Shown piece by piece: positions 1 to 12,519 of a stretch of DNA of 64,000 bases (position 1 is its first letter; every line of letters begins with the position of its first letter). A program made the position numbers and the translations under genes. Source of the stretch: Notamacropus eugenii (lineage: Eukaryota; Chordata; Mammalia; Diprotodontia; Macropodidae). The stretch covers positions 513,174,224 to 513,238,223 of the forward strand of contig NC_092872.1 in the NCBI RefSeq assembly GCF_028372415.1. The letters run 5' to 3'. The notes beneath the pieces were generated by a model. It saw nothing but the letters and a program-made list of their open reading frames with translations. It did not search any database and was not told the origin of the DNA.

Positions 1-540
1 GGTTGCAATGAAGTGTTCTTTTTGAATTACTACACTGGAAAAGGCTGATTTCTCTGAAGGAAATGAGAAAGGAGTGGGATAGTTAGAGGGCTATCCCTGA
101 GTTTAATAAAGAGCATGTTTCATAATCTTGGTCCAAAAGAACAGTAATTAATTACATTTGTGACAGTGCCTTCATCTTTCTTCTAAATCAGATGATTTTT
201 AAAAGGAGTTTAGTAATTCTACCAAAGCTAAGAAATTTGGTGTGTTTTTTGTTTTTTTTTATGAAAGTCATACTATTTGTGTATGGGAGTCTTCTGCCTT
301 GATTATGTGCTGCAAACTGCTGAGAAAAAAGGTAGGTACAGTAATTGTACTGAAAGTCTCTACACTTATGGGTTCTAGTTCAATCAGTAGTGGTAATTAA
401 AGTTATTATATTTTTATTTACACTTCAGTTTTCAGAAATATTCTCCAAAATATATTTCTGGGCCCTAAGTTGTAACTTTTCAGTGATTCAGTGTTATTTG
501 TATATTTCTTTCAGAATTATAATTCTATTAGAATAATAGA

Positions 541-638
541 CCAAAAGAGCTGAAAGGGGACTTTAAAAATACTGAGTTCAACCCGTCATTTAAGAGAAGG
601 GGAAACTGGGGCCTGGAGAGATGAGGTCACTGAAGATA
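541..638 (-). repeat. MIR/CORE-SINE-like remnant
   Basis: Diverged block with the typical order of a reversed MIR-like SINE: AGTTCAACCC, a pyrimidine-rich step, GAAACTGGGGCCTGGAGAGAT and GAGGTCACTGAA. The 5' end of the element is missing. Confidence 0.55.
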
Positions 639-1440
639 ATTTGGGAACTTTGCTTAATCATTATAATATATGCTAGACCACTATAGTGTAGTGATTTTTA
701 ATGATGAGAAACATTTTAGAGTCATTGGAATAGAAACACAGTAAGACTATCACTTAACTATAGTGGTCTATACCACATTCTGTCTTCCACAGCATCTCTG
801 CAGACAGAGTTCCAACACTTCTTCCCACACTGCTGGAAGATGGTCCTCTAGGCATAACATGGTGCTGTGCACCCTGTAGGAGCTTTATAAATATTCATTG
901 AATTGAATTAATTGAATGCTAATCTATTCTGTTTCACCAAACTTTATGCATGGAGTAGAACTGCTTTTGTTTAAGGTTTGGTCTTGATATCTGTGATAAG
1001 CCTCAAAATGAGTTATAGATCATGTTCACCCCCTCAATCTGCTTTTAAGATCCCTTCTAGCAAGCTCTATGATGAAGTGATTGATTTACCATCTAAATTT
1101 GAAAGTGATGTTTTTAAACTTCACACAAAGAACAAAAATAAGTTTGAAAAGTCATTTTAATTGATTTTGTATTTTTCAATGATTTGAATTCGTGTTTTTA
1201 ATATACCTATATATTATTTTGATATAATACATACTAAACAACAAATATCTATGTAATATATTATTACAACCTTCATAATACATTTAATAGTTTTTAATAT
1301 TAAGAAGGAAGTGAGGCATACTCCCCAGAAGGAAAAACCCAGTATTGATTTTTAATAGAAAGAAGGGATGCATCCTTAACTTTGGCAGTGCGGTGTTATC
1401 ATTGACCATTACATTTGATCAGAGTATTGTTGCCTCTCAA
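639..1440. other. No recognisable feature
   Basis: AT-rich sequence. A 60-codon open frame at 978-1160 has no recognisable motif and lacks support as a gene. Confidence 0.5.
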
Positions 1441-1479
1441 TAATGACTATATTTACATTGTTGTAGTCCCTGTGTAACT

Positions 1480-1700
1480 TTTTCTTTTGGTTCCACTTTC
1501 TTCAATCTGCTTCATTTCATAAAAGTTGTTCATGTTTCTCTGAATTCTTCCTGTCATTATTCCTTTACAGCACAATAGTATTGAATTATTTTAATATGTT
1601 ATGGCTTATTCACCCATTTTCCTATTATCTGGCACATACTTTGTTTTCCAGTTTTTTGCTATCAGAAATTATGCTACTTTGAACATTCTTTCATATATGA
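1480..1700 (-). mobile_element. Old LINE-1 3' end (ORF2 C-terminal region), antisense
   Basis: The reverse complement lines up with the intact L1 end at 61454-61880: the block around GCACAATAGTATTGAATTAT, then CCCATTTTCC, then TTTTCCAGTTTTTTGCTATC, in the same order and spacing. It is strongly diverged, with broken frame. Confidence 0.6.
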
Positions 1701-2269
1701 ATTTTTTCTTTCTGCCAATAAGCTCCTTGAAAAATCTATGTATTTTAACTCGATCATTGTCATCATGGTATTTTACTAGCTTTCATTGGTACTCTTATTT
1801 CTTAATATCAAAGAACTGTAAAAATGTATATATTATATCCGGTTGTCAAGAAATATAAATCTTTATGAACAATTTAACACAAATAATTTAGAGAAACATT
1901 TAAAGATCACAAAATCGGACATTCATTGCAGAAAAAATAAAAGCATATAACAATCTTGGGGAAAAGCCAAATTAAAATTCAGTAAGAGATTTAGTCTATT
2001 TATTTTTAAGGTATGGATAGGTCTTATTTTTATGTTGCACTTATTTCCTGATACACCCTTCTCATTGAATCCTTCCTTTTAACCGGGGGAAAAACATTTA
2101 AGCAAAATCAAGTGATAATGACTATCTGACAGCATACACAACTTTAAGCACTCCGCAGGCTCCCAGTAGGAGACGGAAGTATATTTTATCATCTATTCCG
2201 CAGGACTGAGGTGTGTCATAGCAATTAATCTGCGTTTGGCTTCTTCTTAGTGTAGTTTTTTTGGTATGT

Positions 2270-2430
2270 TTGTTTGTTTACCTTATTGATTGTCTTTCTG
2301 GTTCTGCTTATTTTTCTCTACATCAGTTCATGCAAATCTTCCCATGTTTCTTTTAATATCTTGTTTTTGTCATTCTTTACAAAGCAATAGTATTCGATGT
2401 ATATTACAATTTCAGCAACAAATTTAATTA
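2270..2430 (-). mobile_element. Second old LINE-1 3' end fragment, antisense
   Basis: It shares TTCTGGTTCTGCTTATTT, CATCAGTTCATGCAAATC and AGCAATAGTATTCGATG with the reversed L1 end at 61454-61880. It covers nearly the same segment as the copy at 1480-1700 and so is a separate insertion. 1701-2269 shows nothing else. Confidence 0.6.
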
Positions 2431-2459
2431 ACATTTAAAATCATTTGCTATGTACAAAA

Positions 2460-2970
2460 GTATTTTCTAAGTGATAGATATATATATGAATAAATCTATA
2501 CAGTCCTTGGTCTCAAGAAGTTTACAGTTATAATAGAAGGTATTCTATACACACACACACAAATATGTTACATATGATTGGGATATGATTGAGCAAGGAG
2601 AAATGTAAGACAACATTCTCTAAGAAAACTTGAAGAAGGAGAGATTGCTTTCACCTAGGCAATCAGAAAAAGCTTTATGGAGAAGGAAGCACCTGAATTT
2701 CAAAGGATTTTCAACAGGGAGAGATGGAAGGAAATTAGTTCTAAGCACAGAGAGGACAGACTGGGTGCTTTTGGTGGTGGTGCGATAGGAAAGAACACAA
2801 CTGAGGAACTGCCAGTAGTCTAGCTGACTGAAACTCAAAATATTTGTAAGGGAGTGAATGTGTAAAGAGAAGGAGTGAAATAAGACTGGAAAGGTAGGCT
2901 GAAACTAGGTTGTAGGGAGCCTTCTATATCAGCTTAAGTAGTTTATGCTTTATCTTCCAGATAATCATTG
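2460..2970 (-). mobile_element. L2-clade LINE 3' region, antisense
   Basis: Reversed L2 features appear in order: GTCTCAAGAAGTTTACAGTT, the AGCTTTATGGAGAAGG block, GGACAGACTGGGTG, and GACTGGAAAGGTAGGCTGAA near the right end. A short AC run interrupts it at 2550-2561. The 72-codon reverse frame inside is not a gene. Confidence 0.6.
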
Positions 2971-3824
2971 TAAGCCAAGAAACTAGAGTATTTTTAATTT
3001 GAAAAAAGTCAAAATAAACACAATTATCTTTACATATAGTTTCTACTGAAGACATTTGAATAAACTGCTAGTCTCTAAGACTAAGTAATTAAAATATCTA
3101 ATGATAACTGATAGACTTAATAGGTAAAAAGGCATATCAAAAAGGACAGAATGCCCCTCAGGACACTATCTATCATAGTGTGGTATCAGGCTGCAGGCCA
3201 AACTCAATGTGGAGAGAGAGGTGGGTGTGACCAATCTAATTTTAAATATTTTATAATTATGTCTGTATTAATTAAGCATTGTCACATGTTGGTATAGTAG
3301 TGTTTCTAACCAAATACTAAGAAAATTTGGTATTTTGTTGTACATTCAGTTAAACCAAAGAGTGAAAAGAGAACAATCCCATCAGTACAATATTGAGAAA
3401 AGCAGAAAAGGAGAAAAGTCACTTTCTAAGTGAAGTAAAAGACAATTTCAGAAACAATTCATTCTTTAGCTTTCTTTTCATATGAAATTCATATGAGATA
3501 TACACTGAAACAATAAATCATACAATAGTCATTTATTTTTTAAGGTAAGTTTTTATTTATATTTTCTGTTTCTTACATCAACATAGTATCCCATTCTCCT
3601 CCCCCTTCCAGAAAGCCATCTCATATGAAAAGTATAATTTTTTGTTGAGGGGAAAAAAGTTAGCACAACCAACCAATAAACTGAAAAAATAAGAAAACAT
3701 GTATAATTTGTAAAACCTGTGGACCTCCCACCTCCATGAAGGGGTATGTCGGTAGTGTGTTTAATATCTTTCCATTTGAGTCATGTATCTCATTATAATT
3801 GTTACATTGACTTTTGATTTTTTA
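2971..3824. other. No recognisable feature
   Basis: AT-rich DNA without ORF, RNA gene or clear repeat. Confidence 0.45.
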
Positions 3825-3935
3825 GCAAGCCATTTATTTAAGTACCCACTGGGGTAGCATGGGGATGGTTGCAGAGATAAAAAGTTTGGATATATCTTTG
3901 CCTTCAAAAGACTTAGTCTAATAGGGGAATATCAG
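3825..3935 (-). mobile_element. L2 3' fragment, antisense
   Basis: Short block with GCCATTTATTTAAGTACCCA and the TTCAAAAGACTTAGTCTAAT step of a reversed L2 end. It is very diverged. Confidence 0.4.
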
Positions 3936-4324
3936 TATTGATACCTATGTTCAAATTGATCTGTAATATATTGATAATCCATCAAATACATAGTTGTCAA
4001 ATGTACAATATTACATAATTACAGTATTATGTGATGAATTAAAGAGTTACAAAATGAGCTCTGTATGAGGTGTGTACAGAAAGGTGTGAAGATCATTACT
4101 GACCCGAGAGAATCAAACTATGTTTTAATAATGATTTATGTTCAGAGTTTTAAATAGGATTCAGTTTCTTTGTATTTTTCTTGATAAGAAAGCTGTTAAG
4201 GATAAAAATCTCAAAAATCATAACTATTAGAAAAGTAGCTTGAAAAAGATCATTACATTTTAATTTTTGATGAAGACAGTATTATAGTCACATGGTACTT
4301 GCCAACATTATGACTAAAGAGAAG

Positions 4325-4530
4325 CAGTGTGGTATAGTGGAAAGGGCCCTGGAATCAAGGATAGGGAGAGATTTGAGTTTGAATAATGGCTGTAATGCAA
4401 TTTATGTGACAAATTTTTTGACATTACTGAACCTTTTTCTTCCTGTTCGAAACAGGGTCAATCACACTCGATGTGCTTACTGTAGTGAGTTATTGAATAG
4501 AAAGTACTTTGCAAACCTTAAAACATTATA
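4325..4530 (+). repeat. MIR-like SINE, full-length
   Basis: Begins with GTGGTATAGTGGAAAGGGCC (tRNA-like A-box region), has a B-box-like GAGTTTGAAT, and ends with AAAGTACTTTGCAAACCTTA, the typical MIR 3' end. The 79-codon ORF across it is an artefact. Confidence 0.65.
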
Positions 4531-4544
4531 AAAACATAAATTGA

Positions 4545-4740
4545 TATATGGAAAGAGCATTGGGTTAAGGATGAGATCTAGGTTATGATCTGAGCTCTGC
4601 CAATCCCTGGCTGTGTGAGTTTGGACAAGTTACTTGGGATTCAATCTCCTTAACATGTAAAACAGAAAAACAGCTACTCTAAAACACTTTGAAAATGATA
4701 AAATGTTTTGCGAGTATAAATTACTGTTCTTGTTGTCATT
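4545..4740 (+). repeat. MIR-like SINE, next to the previous one
   Basis: GGAAAGAGCATTGGGTTA head, CTGTGTGAGTTTGGACAAGT core, ACACTTTGAAAATGATAAA tail. It lies in tandem with the SINE at 4325-4530 but is diverged from it, so this is probably two insertions. Confidence 0.6.
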
Positions 4741-5237
4741 GTCTTCATAGTACTTTTGAGATAAAGATAAGGAGTAAGAAAACTGAAACATGAAGAGATA
4801 AAAATGGATTTATAAATGACTCAGAAAAGAACTAAAGTTCTTTGATTTTAGGTGATTTTATTCCTTTAAGGTAAATGTAACACTACTGTCAATTTAAATG
4901 TACTTTATGATAAAAAAAATCACATTGTTTTTCTATGATATAGAAGCTTCATGGGCAGAAATGAATACATGAAAATCCTTGAATTTGCCAAGGAAGTAGA
5001 GATCCCAATAGTATTGGGCTCCCTACATAAAACAGACCAGCTGATTATCTTTTAAAAGAATTATCTTATCAAGAAATGAGAAGTCTCAACAGGCAGCTCA
5101 ATAGAACAGTGCCCTAGTGCCGGATTATCTCTAGGGAGTCTAAGTCTGAACTTCCATTTATTTACAGATATAGTATTCTGCTAAGTAATGAAAGTGTATA
5201 GTTCAAATCTACAAGTTCTGTGGAAAAGGAGAGGAGG

Positions 5238-5238
<1 letters not shown>

Positions 5239-5274
<36 letters not shown>
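5239..5274. repeat. (AC)18 microsatellite
   Basis: Eighteen uninterrupted AC units. It produces a Val/Cys-rich reverse-strand ORF that is not a gene. Confidence 0.95.
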
Positions 5275-5279
<5 letters not shown>

Positions 5280-5299
5280 GAACAGAAAAAAGTGGGAGA

Positions 5300-5475
5300 A
5301 TGGAGGTCACAAAAATGCTCTGGGGCACTGGAAAGAACAGTCTTGAGAGTGAGAAGGCCTAGGTTCAAATACCAGCTCTGGTGCTGATTACCTGCATGAC
5401 TTAGATCAAGTCATTTAACCTCTCCCAGACTTAGTTTCTTCATCTGTAAAATGAAAGGGCTTAACTAGTCAAGAT
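5300..5475 (+). repeat. MIR-like SINE
   Basis: GGGGCACTGGAAAGAACAGT head, AGGTTCAAATACC B-box region, then TTTCTTCATCTGTAAAATGA core end. Confidence 0.7.
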
Positions 5476-7460
5476 CCTAAGTTCAAAGAAGTAATTCTAG
5501 TAGACTGGGAGATAGACTTAGCAAACCAAGCAATCCTTTTATAACCCCTACTATATTTACTAATTTTCAGAATTTTTGTGTCTGTTAAATATAATACTTA
5601 AATGAAATGCGCTTGCTAATAACATCTGACATTTGACTGAGTAAATTTAAAATTGGGAAAAATTGCCATTGTGTTCTTAACCATAATTAGATATGGCAAC
5701 TTTTAAAACAAAGCTGTCTACTTCAGAAATTGACCTGGGGTTTTCTTATTGTTTATAAGTAATGTTAGACTTCACCTAAGAATTTTCACTTAAACAATTT
5801 ACTACTAATAAGAACAGGTACAGTTTTATGAAACAAGAAAAAAAATAAGACAACTCTATTTTCAGGTGGGTGACCCCTTTAGCTGCTCTGCTTCAATCAG
5901 TTACTTCATCTGGTAAATGATAATGTGAATATGCCTGAGCCAACTATGTAGTCGGAGGAGAAAGGAAAATTCAAGCACTACAGGAAATGGTGCTTCATGA
6001 TACTGGTAATTAAGTAATGTAGAACCCTTCCTTCTGAGTCAGCATGCTGATATAGGGCTCTTTTGTTTCTGTGGTTATTATATGAAGCTAGAAAAATCTC
6101 CCCCACCCCTTCCCCTCTATTCTTTAACATTTAAAATAATTTCGACCAGATTCCTAGATTTTAAAATGTGTATTTTTATCTGGCCATATTGACTGAGTAA
6201 CCCGAGGTACTATGGGCAGAGCTAAACAAAGGGTTTGGATCATCTATAAGCTTACATTTCAAGGCCCACAGCCCATCACAAAGAATTCTGAGGATTCACA
6301 GAATTTAAAAAGCTACCTTAATCTTGTTATAAAGTAATATTCATTTCAAAAACTGTTTAAAAGAAGAATCTTCTATAACTATAAAAACACCTTCTATTAG
6401 ATTGCTAAACAACAACAAACTCACTTTAATTATATAGGCAAACGGGTGTACTTGATGAAAATGTGGTAATGAGATAGTTACCAAGCCAGCAGTAAAGCAC
6501 ATTCTTGGTGGGGGATGGGTGCCTGTATTTCCACATTCATGTTTACTGATCATAAAGAAGGTAGGAGGAGGCCAACCTTTTCTTCGCTTCTTTTTGGTTG
6601 TTGTTTTTAAATGGGTTGTGATGAGCACTTTGCCTTTATTTAGTAGATTTGATCACGCATGAAAATACTGTTAGTTAAATACTCAGCCATGGGACTAGCT
6701 AAAAATTGTCTATGCCAGTAGCAGGCATTTCCTGTAAATGTAGTAGGTACTATAGTCATGCTAACAGAGGCTTAAGTCTGAGAAACTTTAGCTGATCCTC
6801 AGAAAGTTTTCTTGGCTTTTTTTGAGGAAATGAATGCTGTTATTTGCAGAATTCAAGTAAAAGTGACTCAGAAAATGTTGGGTACTTCTGTACACAGGAT
6901 TTTTACTTTCTTTTTTCAATAGAGCAAATACACTGACACATACATATTGTGTTTTTACCCTTTCTACTAGATTAGTTATTTCAGAAAATCCATCTGTATT
7001 GGCCCTGAAGGAGTTTATGTGGAAGATTCCTTTTTGGGGAAGGCTACATCATTAATTTGATTTTTACTGACATCCCATGATGCATATTTAATGTAAAGAG
7101 AACACAAAGAAGGAACTCTTTAAGGAAAAAGAACCTGAATTATAGTACCTAAAAATCTAACCTCAAGAATTTTTAAAAGGTATGATTTTCTTAAAGTATA
7201 TTTAATCATATTTTGTTTTCAAAGAATTATAAATAGCACTTGCAGTTCTGAATGGCATAAGAGATGACACTTATTCACACTCATTTCTCAACTCTTTTAA
7301 CCCATGTGTTAACATGGCTGTCTATTATGTTAAACATTTACCAAAAGTAAGTGGGAACAAAAACATAATAACTTAGAAAAATTTTTAAGAGGACATCAGA
7401 TTGCTATTAGTAAGAATGTGTCAACAATATGTACAAACCATGTTAAAAAAAAAGTCTGGG
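5476..7460. other. No recognisable gene or repeat
   Basis: AT-rich intergenic DNA. A 95-codon reverse ORF at 6341-6628 has Lys/Arg-rich low-complexity sequence and no motif. I see nothing else that can be supported. Confidence 0.45.
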
Positions 7461-7464
7461 AAAA

Positions 7465-7640
7465 CAGTGGTGCGGAAAAAAGTAGTGGATTTGGAGTCAA
7501 AGGATTCCAGTTTGAATTTTGATTCTGCTACTTAACATTTGTATGACCTCTGGCAAGGCACTTATCGGCTCTGAGCCTCAGCTTCCCCTTCTGTAAAATT
7601 CTGTAAAATGGTTTGATGATCTCTAAGTTGTTTTGGTTCT
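7465..7640 (+). repeat. MIR-like SINE
   Basis: GTAGTGGATTTGGAGTCAAA head, GGCAAGGCACTTATCGGCTC core, CCTTCTGTAAAATTCTGTAA end with a small internal duplication. Confidence 0.65.
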
Positions 7641-7904
7641 TTGAATTTTAACTGATTGGTTAGGATGAAATGCTATCCTAAGGAAAGTCATACAGAAAAA
7701 TAATTAAGTGCAACATATATAGTTCATGTGGTGGAGAAGGCTTATGTAGAGAACTCTCTCATACCAGTTAGAAATTATGAGTTTTCTTGGCTGGCTTCCA
7801 ATAAATTATATTATTATATTATAGCCTTTCTACTTTATATGTATTATAGCCTTTCTACTTATATGTATTTTGTATATATCTACGGAAGTACATGTTATTT
7901 TCCC

Positions 7905-8012
7905 CAGTCAGAATATAAACTCCTTGAGGGTTGAAATTATTACATCTTTGAATTTGGTACCAATTCCTGGCACAGAGTAGGTAGGCACTTAATAAATGCT
8001 TGCTTGATTAGA
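7905..8012 (+). mobile_element. L2 LINE 3' end
   Basis: AATATAAACTCCTTGAGGG through CCTGGCACAGAGTAGGTAGG to ACTTAATAAATGCTTGCTTG, the hallmark L2 3' terminus. Just upstream (7816-7866) a 25-bp AT-rich unit is duplicated in tandem. Confidence 0.75.
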
Positions 8013-8289
8013 AACTGGACAAAGGATTTCATGGTCATACCCTTAATCTCAGATCTTTCTGATTCCAACTGTAGCACTCTATCTGGTAGGTCCAGGCTAT
8101 ACTGCTGCCAATGATATGCTCATGTGTTATTTTTTTCAGGCTACTTTTTTATTAAATAAAACAAGGGAGAAGAAAGCCCATGGTATAGACATTTGAAATT
8201 ATTTGAAAGAACAAGTTAGAAAATGAAATTTTTTTCAGTTTCCTACAAATACGTTTAGGTTATATGGTTCAAGGAAGGAATGAATAGTT

Positions 8290-8430
8290 GAATGAAAAAA
8301 CATTTATTACTTTAACGCTTCTTAGAGTCTAGAACTGTGCTGGCCCTAGGAATACAAATACAAAATAAATAGTCCCTTCCCTCATGGAGATTATATACTA
8401 ATAGAGGGAACCAGCACACACCAGGGATTT
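8290..8430 (-). mobile_element. L2 3' end, antisense
   Basis: ACATTTATTACTTTAACGC, GAACTGTGCTGGCCCTAGGA, then CCCTCATGGAGATTATATAC: reversed L2 terminus. Confidence 0.6.
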
Positions 8431-8467
8431 GTGGCCAGGGAAAAAATCATTTTTTCCTCTATTGTTT

Positions 8468-8599
8468 TTGTTGTAGTTGTTCGGTTATGTCCTACTCTGT
8501 GTGACCCCATTTGGGGTTTTCTTGGCAAAGATACTGGAGTGTGTGAGGCTGGATTTGAATTCAGGAAGATGAGTCTCTATCCTATCATGCCACCTATTG
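8468..8599 (-). repeat. RTE-tailed tRNA-SINE (MAR1-like), internally deleted, antisense
   Basis: Starts in the reversed tail (TTGTTGTAGTTGTTCGG), runs through GTGACCCCATTTGGGGTTTT and GCAAAGATACTGGAGTG, and then jumps to TGAGGCTGGATTTGAATTC, skipping about 90 bp of the middle. The family name is from memory. Confidence 0.75.
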
Positions 8600-8754
8600 T
8601 TTTTACAAGTCCCAAAAAGATGATGATGCTCCATATGTTACATGGTATCTGGCAAAGAATCCAAATGTCATACCTTAAGTTTTCTTTTCTGTTGTGCCAT
8701 TTAATGTAAAAGTAATCTGGAAGATTTAATACACCTGAACATTTCATTTAAAGC

Positions 8755-8890
8755 TGGGTGCTCTGGCCTTGTAGTGGATGGAGTGTTAGTAAGGAAGATA
8801 TGAATTCAAATCCTCTTTATGATACTATGTTAGTATGGGTAAATTATTCATTCTCTCTGATCCGACTTATCTACTAAGTTGATTGGTGGA
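8755..8890 (+). repeat. tRNA-headed SINE, diverged
   Basis: CTTGTAGTGGATGGAGTGTT head with the B-box-like AATTCAAATCC. It fades out before the tail. Confidence 0.5.
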
Positions 8891-8945
8891 AGAAGTTTCT
8901 GTCACAGATATTTTGATGCATTGATACATCTCACTTACTACTGTG

Positions 8946-9192
8946 GTTGTTGTTAAGTCATTTTTCAGTCGTGTCCAACTTTTTGTGACCCCATTTGGGG
9001 TTTTCTTGGCAGAGATACTAGAGTGGTTTGCCATTTCCTTCTCCAGGTCATGAGGAACTAAGACAAACAGAGTTAAGTGACTTGCCCAGAGTCATACAGC
9101 TAGTTAAGTATCTGAAAAGTCACATTTGAACTCGAAGGAAGTCTTCCTGACTCCGGTGCCCAGCAGTCTATTCATTGAAACACTGAGCTGCA
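8946..9192 (-). repeat. RTE-tailed tRNA-SINE (MAR1-like), full length, antisense
   Basis: All parts are present in reverse: GTTGTTGTTAAGTCA tail, TGACCCCATTTGGGGTTTTC, TTTGCCATTTCCTTCTCCAG, GTGACTTGCCCAGAGTCATA, and the tRNA-like head reversed at the right end. Confidence 0.85.
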
Positions 9193-9485
9193 CATGCTAC
9201 TGTGGAGACCCAGACCTAAAACAGGAGGGAGTGTGGTTGGTTATTATTCATCATGAATCCTTTCTTACTGACAAGTATGCTTTATGAGTACATAGGCCAT
9301 TATCTTTCCATTCCTTAATAACCTACTCCCATCGAGTGCCTTTTATGCAGGAAACGCTAAATCAATACCTGGATGACTAAGTAAGTTATGTGATAAAAAG
9401 TGAACGTGTATGTATATAATTCCAATTATTCAGACGGTATCATTGAGGCACAAAGACAATAAAGTTAATATCTTTTACTCTGGTT

Positions 9486-9735
9486 GGAGTATGGTGGAAA
9501 GAGTACTGGATTTTGACTCAGTAAAGACCTGAATTAATTTTGCGCTTGTAAGGCCAAGGACCATTTATTTAATCTCTTCAGCCCCAGCTTCCTCATCTGT
9601 AAAAGGAGATAATAATACTTAACATAATTTTTATAACAGGATTGTTATGAGAATCAAAGGAAATAATGTATGTAAAGTACTTTGTAAACTTTAAAGTGCT
9701 CAACAAATGTCAGGTATTACCATTATTATTAGTTC
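9486..9735 (+). repeat. MIR SINE, near full length
   Basis: TATGGTGGAAAGAGTACTGG head, CTTCCTCATCTGTAAAAGGA core, TAAAGTACTTTGTAAACTTT and ATTACCATTATTATTAG tail, the classical MIR order. Confidence 0.75.
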
Positions 9736-10019
9736 TGTATGATACATTTAGCCCCAAATTTACAGCACCCTAGTCACTTTCTGGACTGTATTTCCTACGT
9801 GAACAAAAAGGGCTTATTAATTTGATAGATTAGCTTGTGAGAAACCTGAGCAAAAGATGATCAAACAAAACTAGAAGGGGTGAGTCAAGTGGAGGTGGGG
9901 GAAGGGGAAAGGGGAGGGAAAAGTTGTGAAACAATCACCTGCAAATGATTTGATTCACAGTGGGTCACAGGATGAGAAGTCTCTTGATTTGGAGGCCACT
10001 GTTTTCCAACCTTTTACAC

Positions 10020-10181
10020 CAGTAGTTCTTAACCTGGTGTCTGTGAACTTTTTGTTTTTAAATGTTTTAAAAAACGTATTTGAATATAATTTTTTTTCCT
10101 TTGTAATCCTGAATATTTTATTTTATGCACTTAAAAACAGAGAAAGGGCCCATGACATACAAAAATGGTTAAGGACCCATT
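10020..10181. mobile_element. Non-autonomous hAT-like DNA transposon remnant
   Basis: Left end CAGTAGTTCTTAACC; right end GGTTAAGGACCC is its imperfect inverse. The interior is AT-rich, with TTTGTAATCCTGAATATTTT. This is the layout of short mammalian hAT MITEs with CAGTGGTTCTTAACC-type termini. A 88-codon ORF across it is not coding. Confidence 0.55.
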
Positions 10182-11039
10182 TTAGAGTATAATAATGAGT
10201 AATTATTGGCCACAGGATAACAGGTCAGTAGGTATCTTGAACTCCAAGAGAAGGAGAGAATATCATATTTGTTTTGAGTGTATTCATTGTCTCTTCCTTC
10301 CAAATTGCTGGAGAAACTTATGTACTCAGAAGAATCATTTGTGAGTCACCATACACCATAAAAATAGTTATTTCCCCTATGGTCACATAATGTATTATCT
10401 GTTCAGATGACACAACTGTGTAGGCATTTTTGACATATGTATACCTGACCTTTCCAAAGAGACTCAACTGCCATCAAGAAGAAAAAGTATTTAATATAAA
10501 AGAATAAAAATTTCCCTCAATTTTCCTTTGAGAAGATTCTTATTTCAACATGTCATCAATTACTCTTATTTTTCTGTTTCATATTTGAGGCAATACTGAG
10601 TTAGAGAGGGAGAGGAGGAAGAGAGAACTATGTTCCCAGAGGGTAGTAAATTGAAAAATTGTATGGAATTGTAAGATTTAGATGGTCACTCTAAATATTT
10701 CTCTCCAAGTGTCCTTTATGTACTATTTTGATGACTTTTAATTAATTTCACACTACTAAGTACCTACTAAGTGCATCCCTAAATAATTCAATTAACATAT
10801 TTAGTGCCTATTGTATTCTATGTATTCTATTAGGTAATACTACAGCTTTTTATTTAAAAAGTTTTCCCCCTCCCCATGGTGATAAAATATTTGGGCATAA
10901 ACTGTTTATATCTCCCTTTGAGAATAACGATTTAATTCCAAAAGTACTTGCCATTTTAAAAGGGATAGGGACTGGTTCAGAGATTTAATCGGTATATAGA
11001 ACTCCTGAACAAAGGAACTTCCTCTATGAAAGACATAGG
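10182..11039. other. No recognisable gene; possible short L2 trace
   Basis: AT-rich sequence. TTTAGTGCCTATTGTATTCT near 10800 may be a reversed L2 trace. Nothing else is supported. Confidence 0.4.
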
Positions 11040-11195
11040 CAGGCACCTTCCTTGCAATTTAGTCTTGAGAGATTTGTCTAAAAATATTGAGGTTACATGA
11101 CTTGCTCAGGGTCACCCTGCCAGTTCGTGTAGAAGGAAGGGCTTGAAATGGTCTTCCTGGTTACAAGGGGATCCTTGTCCACTACACAAAAGTAC
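11040..11195 (-). repeat. CORE-SINE-like repeat, antisense
   Basis: GAGGTTACATGACTTGCTCA, GGGTCACCCTGCCAGTTCGT, GGCTTGAAATGGTCTTCCTG and TCCACTACA occur in the order of a reversed CORE-type SINE. It is the same family as the one interrupted at 27182-27520. Confidence 0.65.
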
Positions 11196-12210
11196 TTCTT
11201 TACTATTTAAAAAATCAAATAATATGCTTTCCTCTCTTCAGTGATTCTATTTGCCCTAGTAAAGCAGTGCTAGTATTTAAATATGAAGAATTCCTTTAAG
11301 GTGTGAACTTAGTCCTTTACTACTTGTTAAGTGTGTTAAAGTTGAAAGACAAAACTCTGGTCCCTCCCTTTTTCCTTTGCATTCAAAGAAGCTGCCCCTG
11401 GATGTGTTTCTTCCATCTGCTGCATTGTTCTGGTACTGTTGTGAGTATTTTGATTTTCCTTGCTTACAAAGATATTTCCTTTAGTTCTTGTCTATGTGCA
11501 TCTGGGTGAGATAGTGTTTTTTATAGAAAAGGCCTCCAGTAAATGTTTGTTGAATGAATGACTGGATAAAGAAGAAATTTGAAGAAAAAGGTTTGAGTGG
11601 CTTCGAATTCCCTTGTGTCCCATTTGTTAGTCCTGCCCTATTCTGGTGCATTCTGCTAGGTTAAAGGGCTGTCCTTGTTTCCTTCTCAAATATCCTTTGT
11701 AGTTTTCAAACACTGGCAGGGTTTCCCTAAGTTTTCATTTTACTTTTCCTATTTCTCCCTGCTGCTCTTTAGCTTTTTCTATTCTGAACACTGACTTCTT
11801 GCAAGTTCTTGTTCCTGTTTTGGCTGTGTCTTTAAGACTCCAAGGATTTAAACAGTTTCCTGATGATTTCATCACAAATTAAATATGTTAATATGCACAC
11901 ATGAGAGCTTTGTTCACGAATCTAGTAAATTTTAAATGCAGTAAGTGGGCAAAGATAATAATGTTTTAGATCCTAGCTTCTATTCTATACAGTGTCTGGT
12001 GAGGGAACTATTATTTTAGCTAACCTAGGTTGCCTGGTATATATCACAAGGGATAAATCACAGTTAATGGTGTGATTTCATTATCACCCACATGCTGAAG
12101 TATGTCTTTGGGATTGCTTGTCTGTTATGACAATTTTGAAAAATTAGAGGAAACTGATACTTAATCACATTTTAAAAAACTGAAACTCTTTGCAGTAACT
12201 TCAGCAATTT
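11196..12210. other. No recognisable feature
   Basis: The 68-codon ORF at 11303-11509 has no motif. Nothing supportable was seen. Confidence 0.4.
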
Positions 12211-12211
12211 C

Positions 12212-12312
12212 ATAAGATTATAGACTTAAAACTGGAAAGGGCATCTTAAAGATCTAGTTCAACTTCCCAATCTACAAATGAGTAAACTGAGGCTTAAAAG
12301 GTTTAATGACTT
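12212..12312 (-). repeat. MIR/CORE-SINE-like remnant, antisense
   Basis: AACTGGAAAGGGCATCTTAA, TCTAGTTCAACTTCCCAATC, AGTAAACTGAGGCTTAAAAG. Confidence 0.6.
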
Positions 12313-12519
12313 GTACCTTTCACTACACATCAAGTTCTAAATGTTATCTTCTTGAAAATCTCTGACCTAATAGCTTTTTTTACTTCCTCAAAAAGGAAAT
12401 TTTACCATTTGTTCTATTTCTAAAGTAAATACATTTGTTTAAAAAGCGTTCCTGTAGCACTCAACTGGTTTTAGAAACAGTATGGAAAGGCAGGATATTT
12501 TAGTAAGGATATATCTACA

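Noticed and set aside
4320..4740. Possible tRNA genes from the A- and B-box-like matches
   Set aside because: The flanking sequence is MIR core and tail, and no cloverleaf with a proper acceptor stem can be formed by eye. These are SINE heads.
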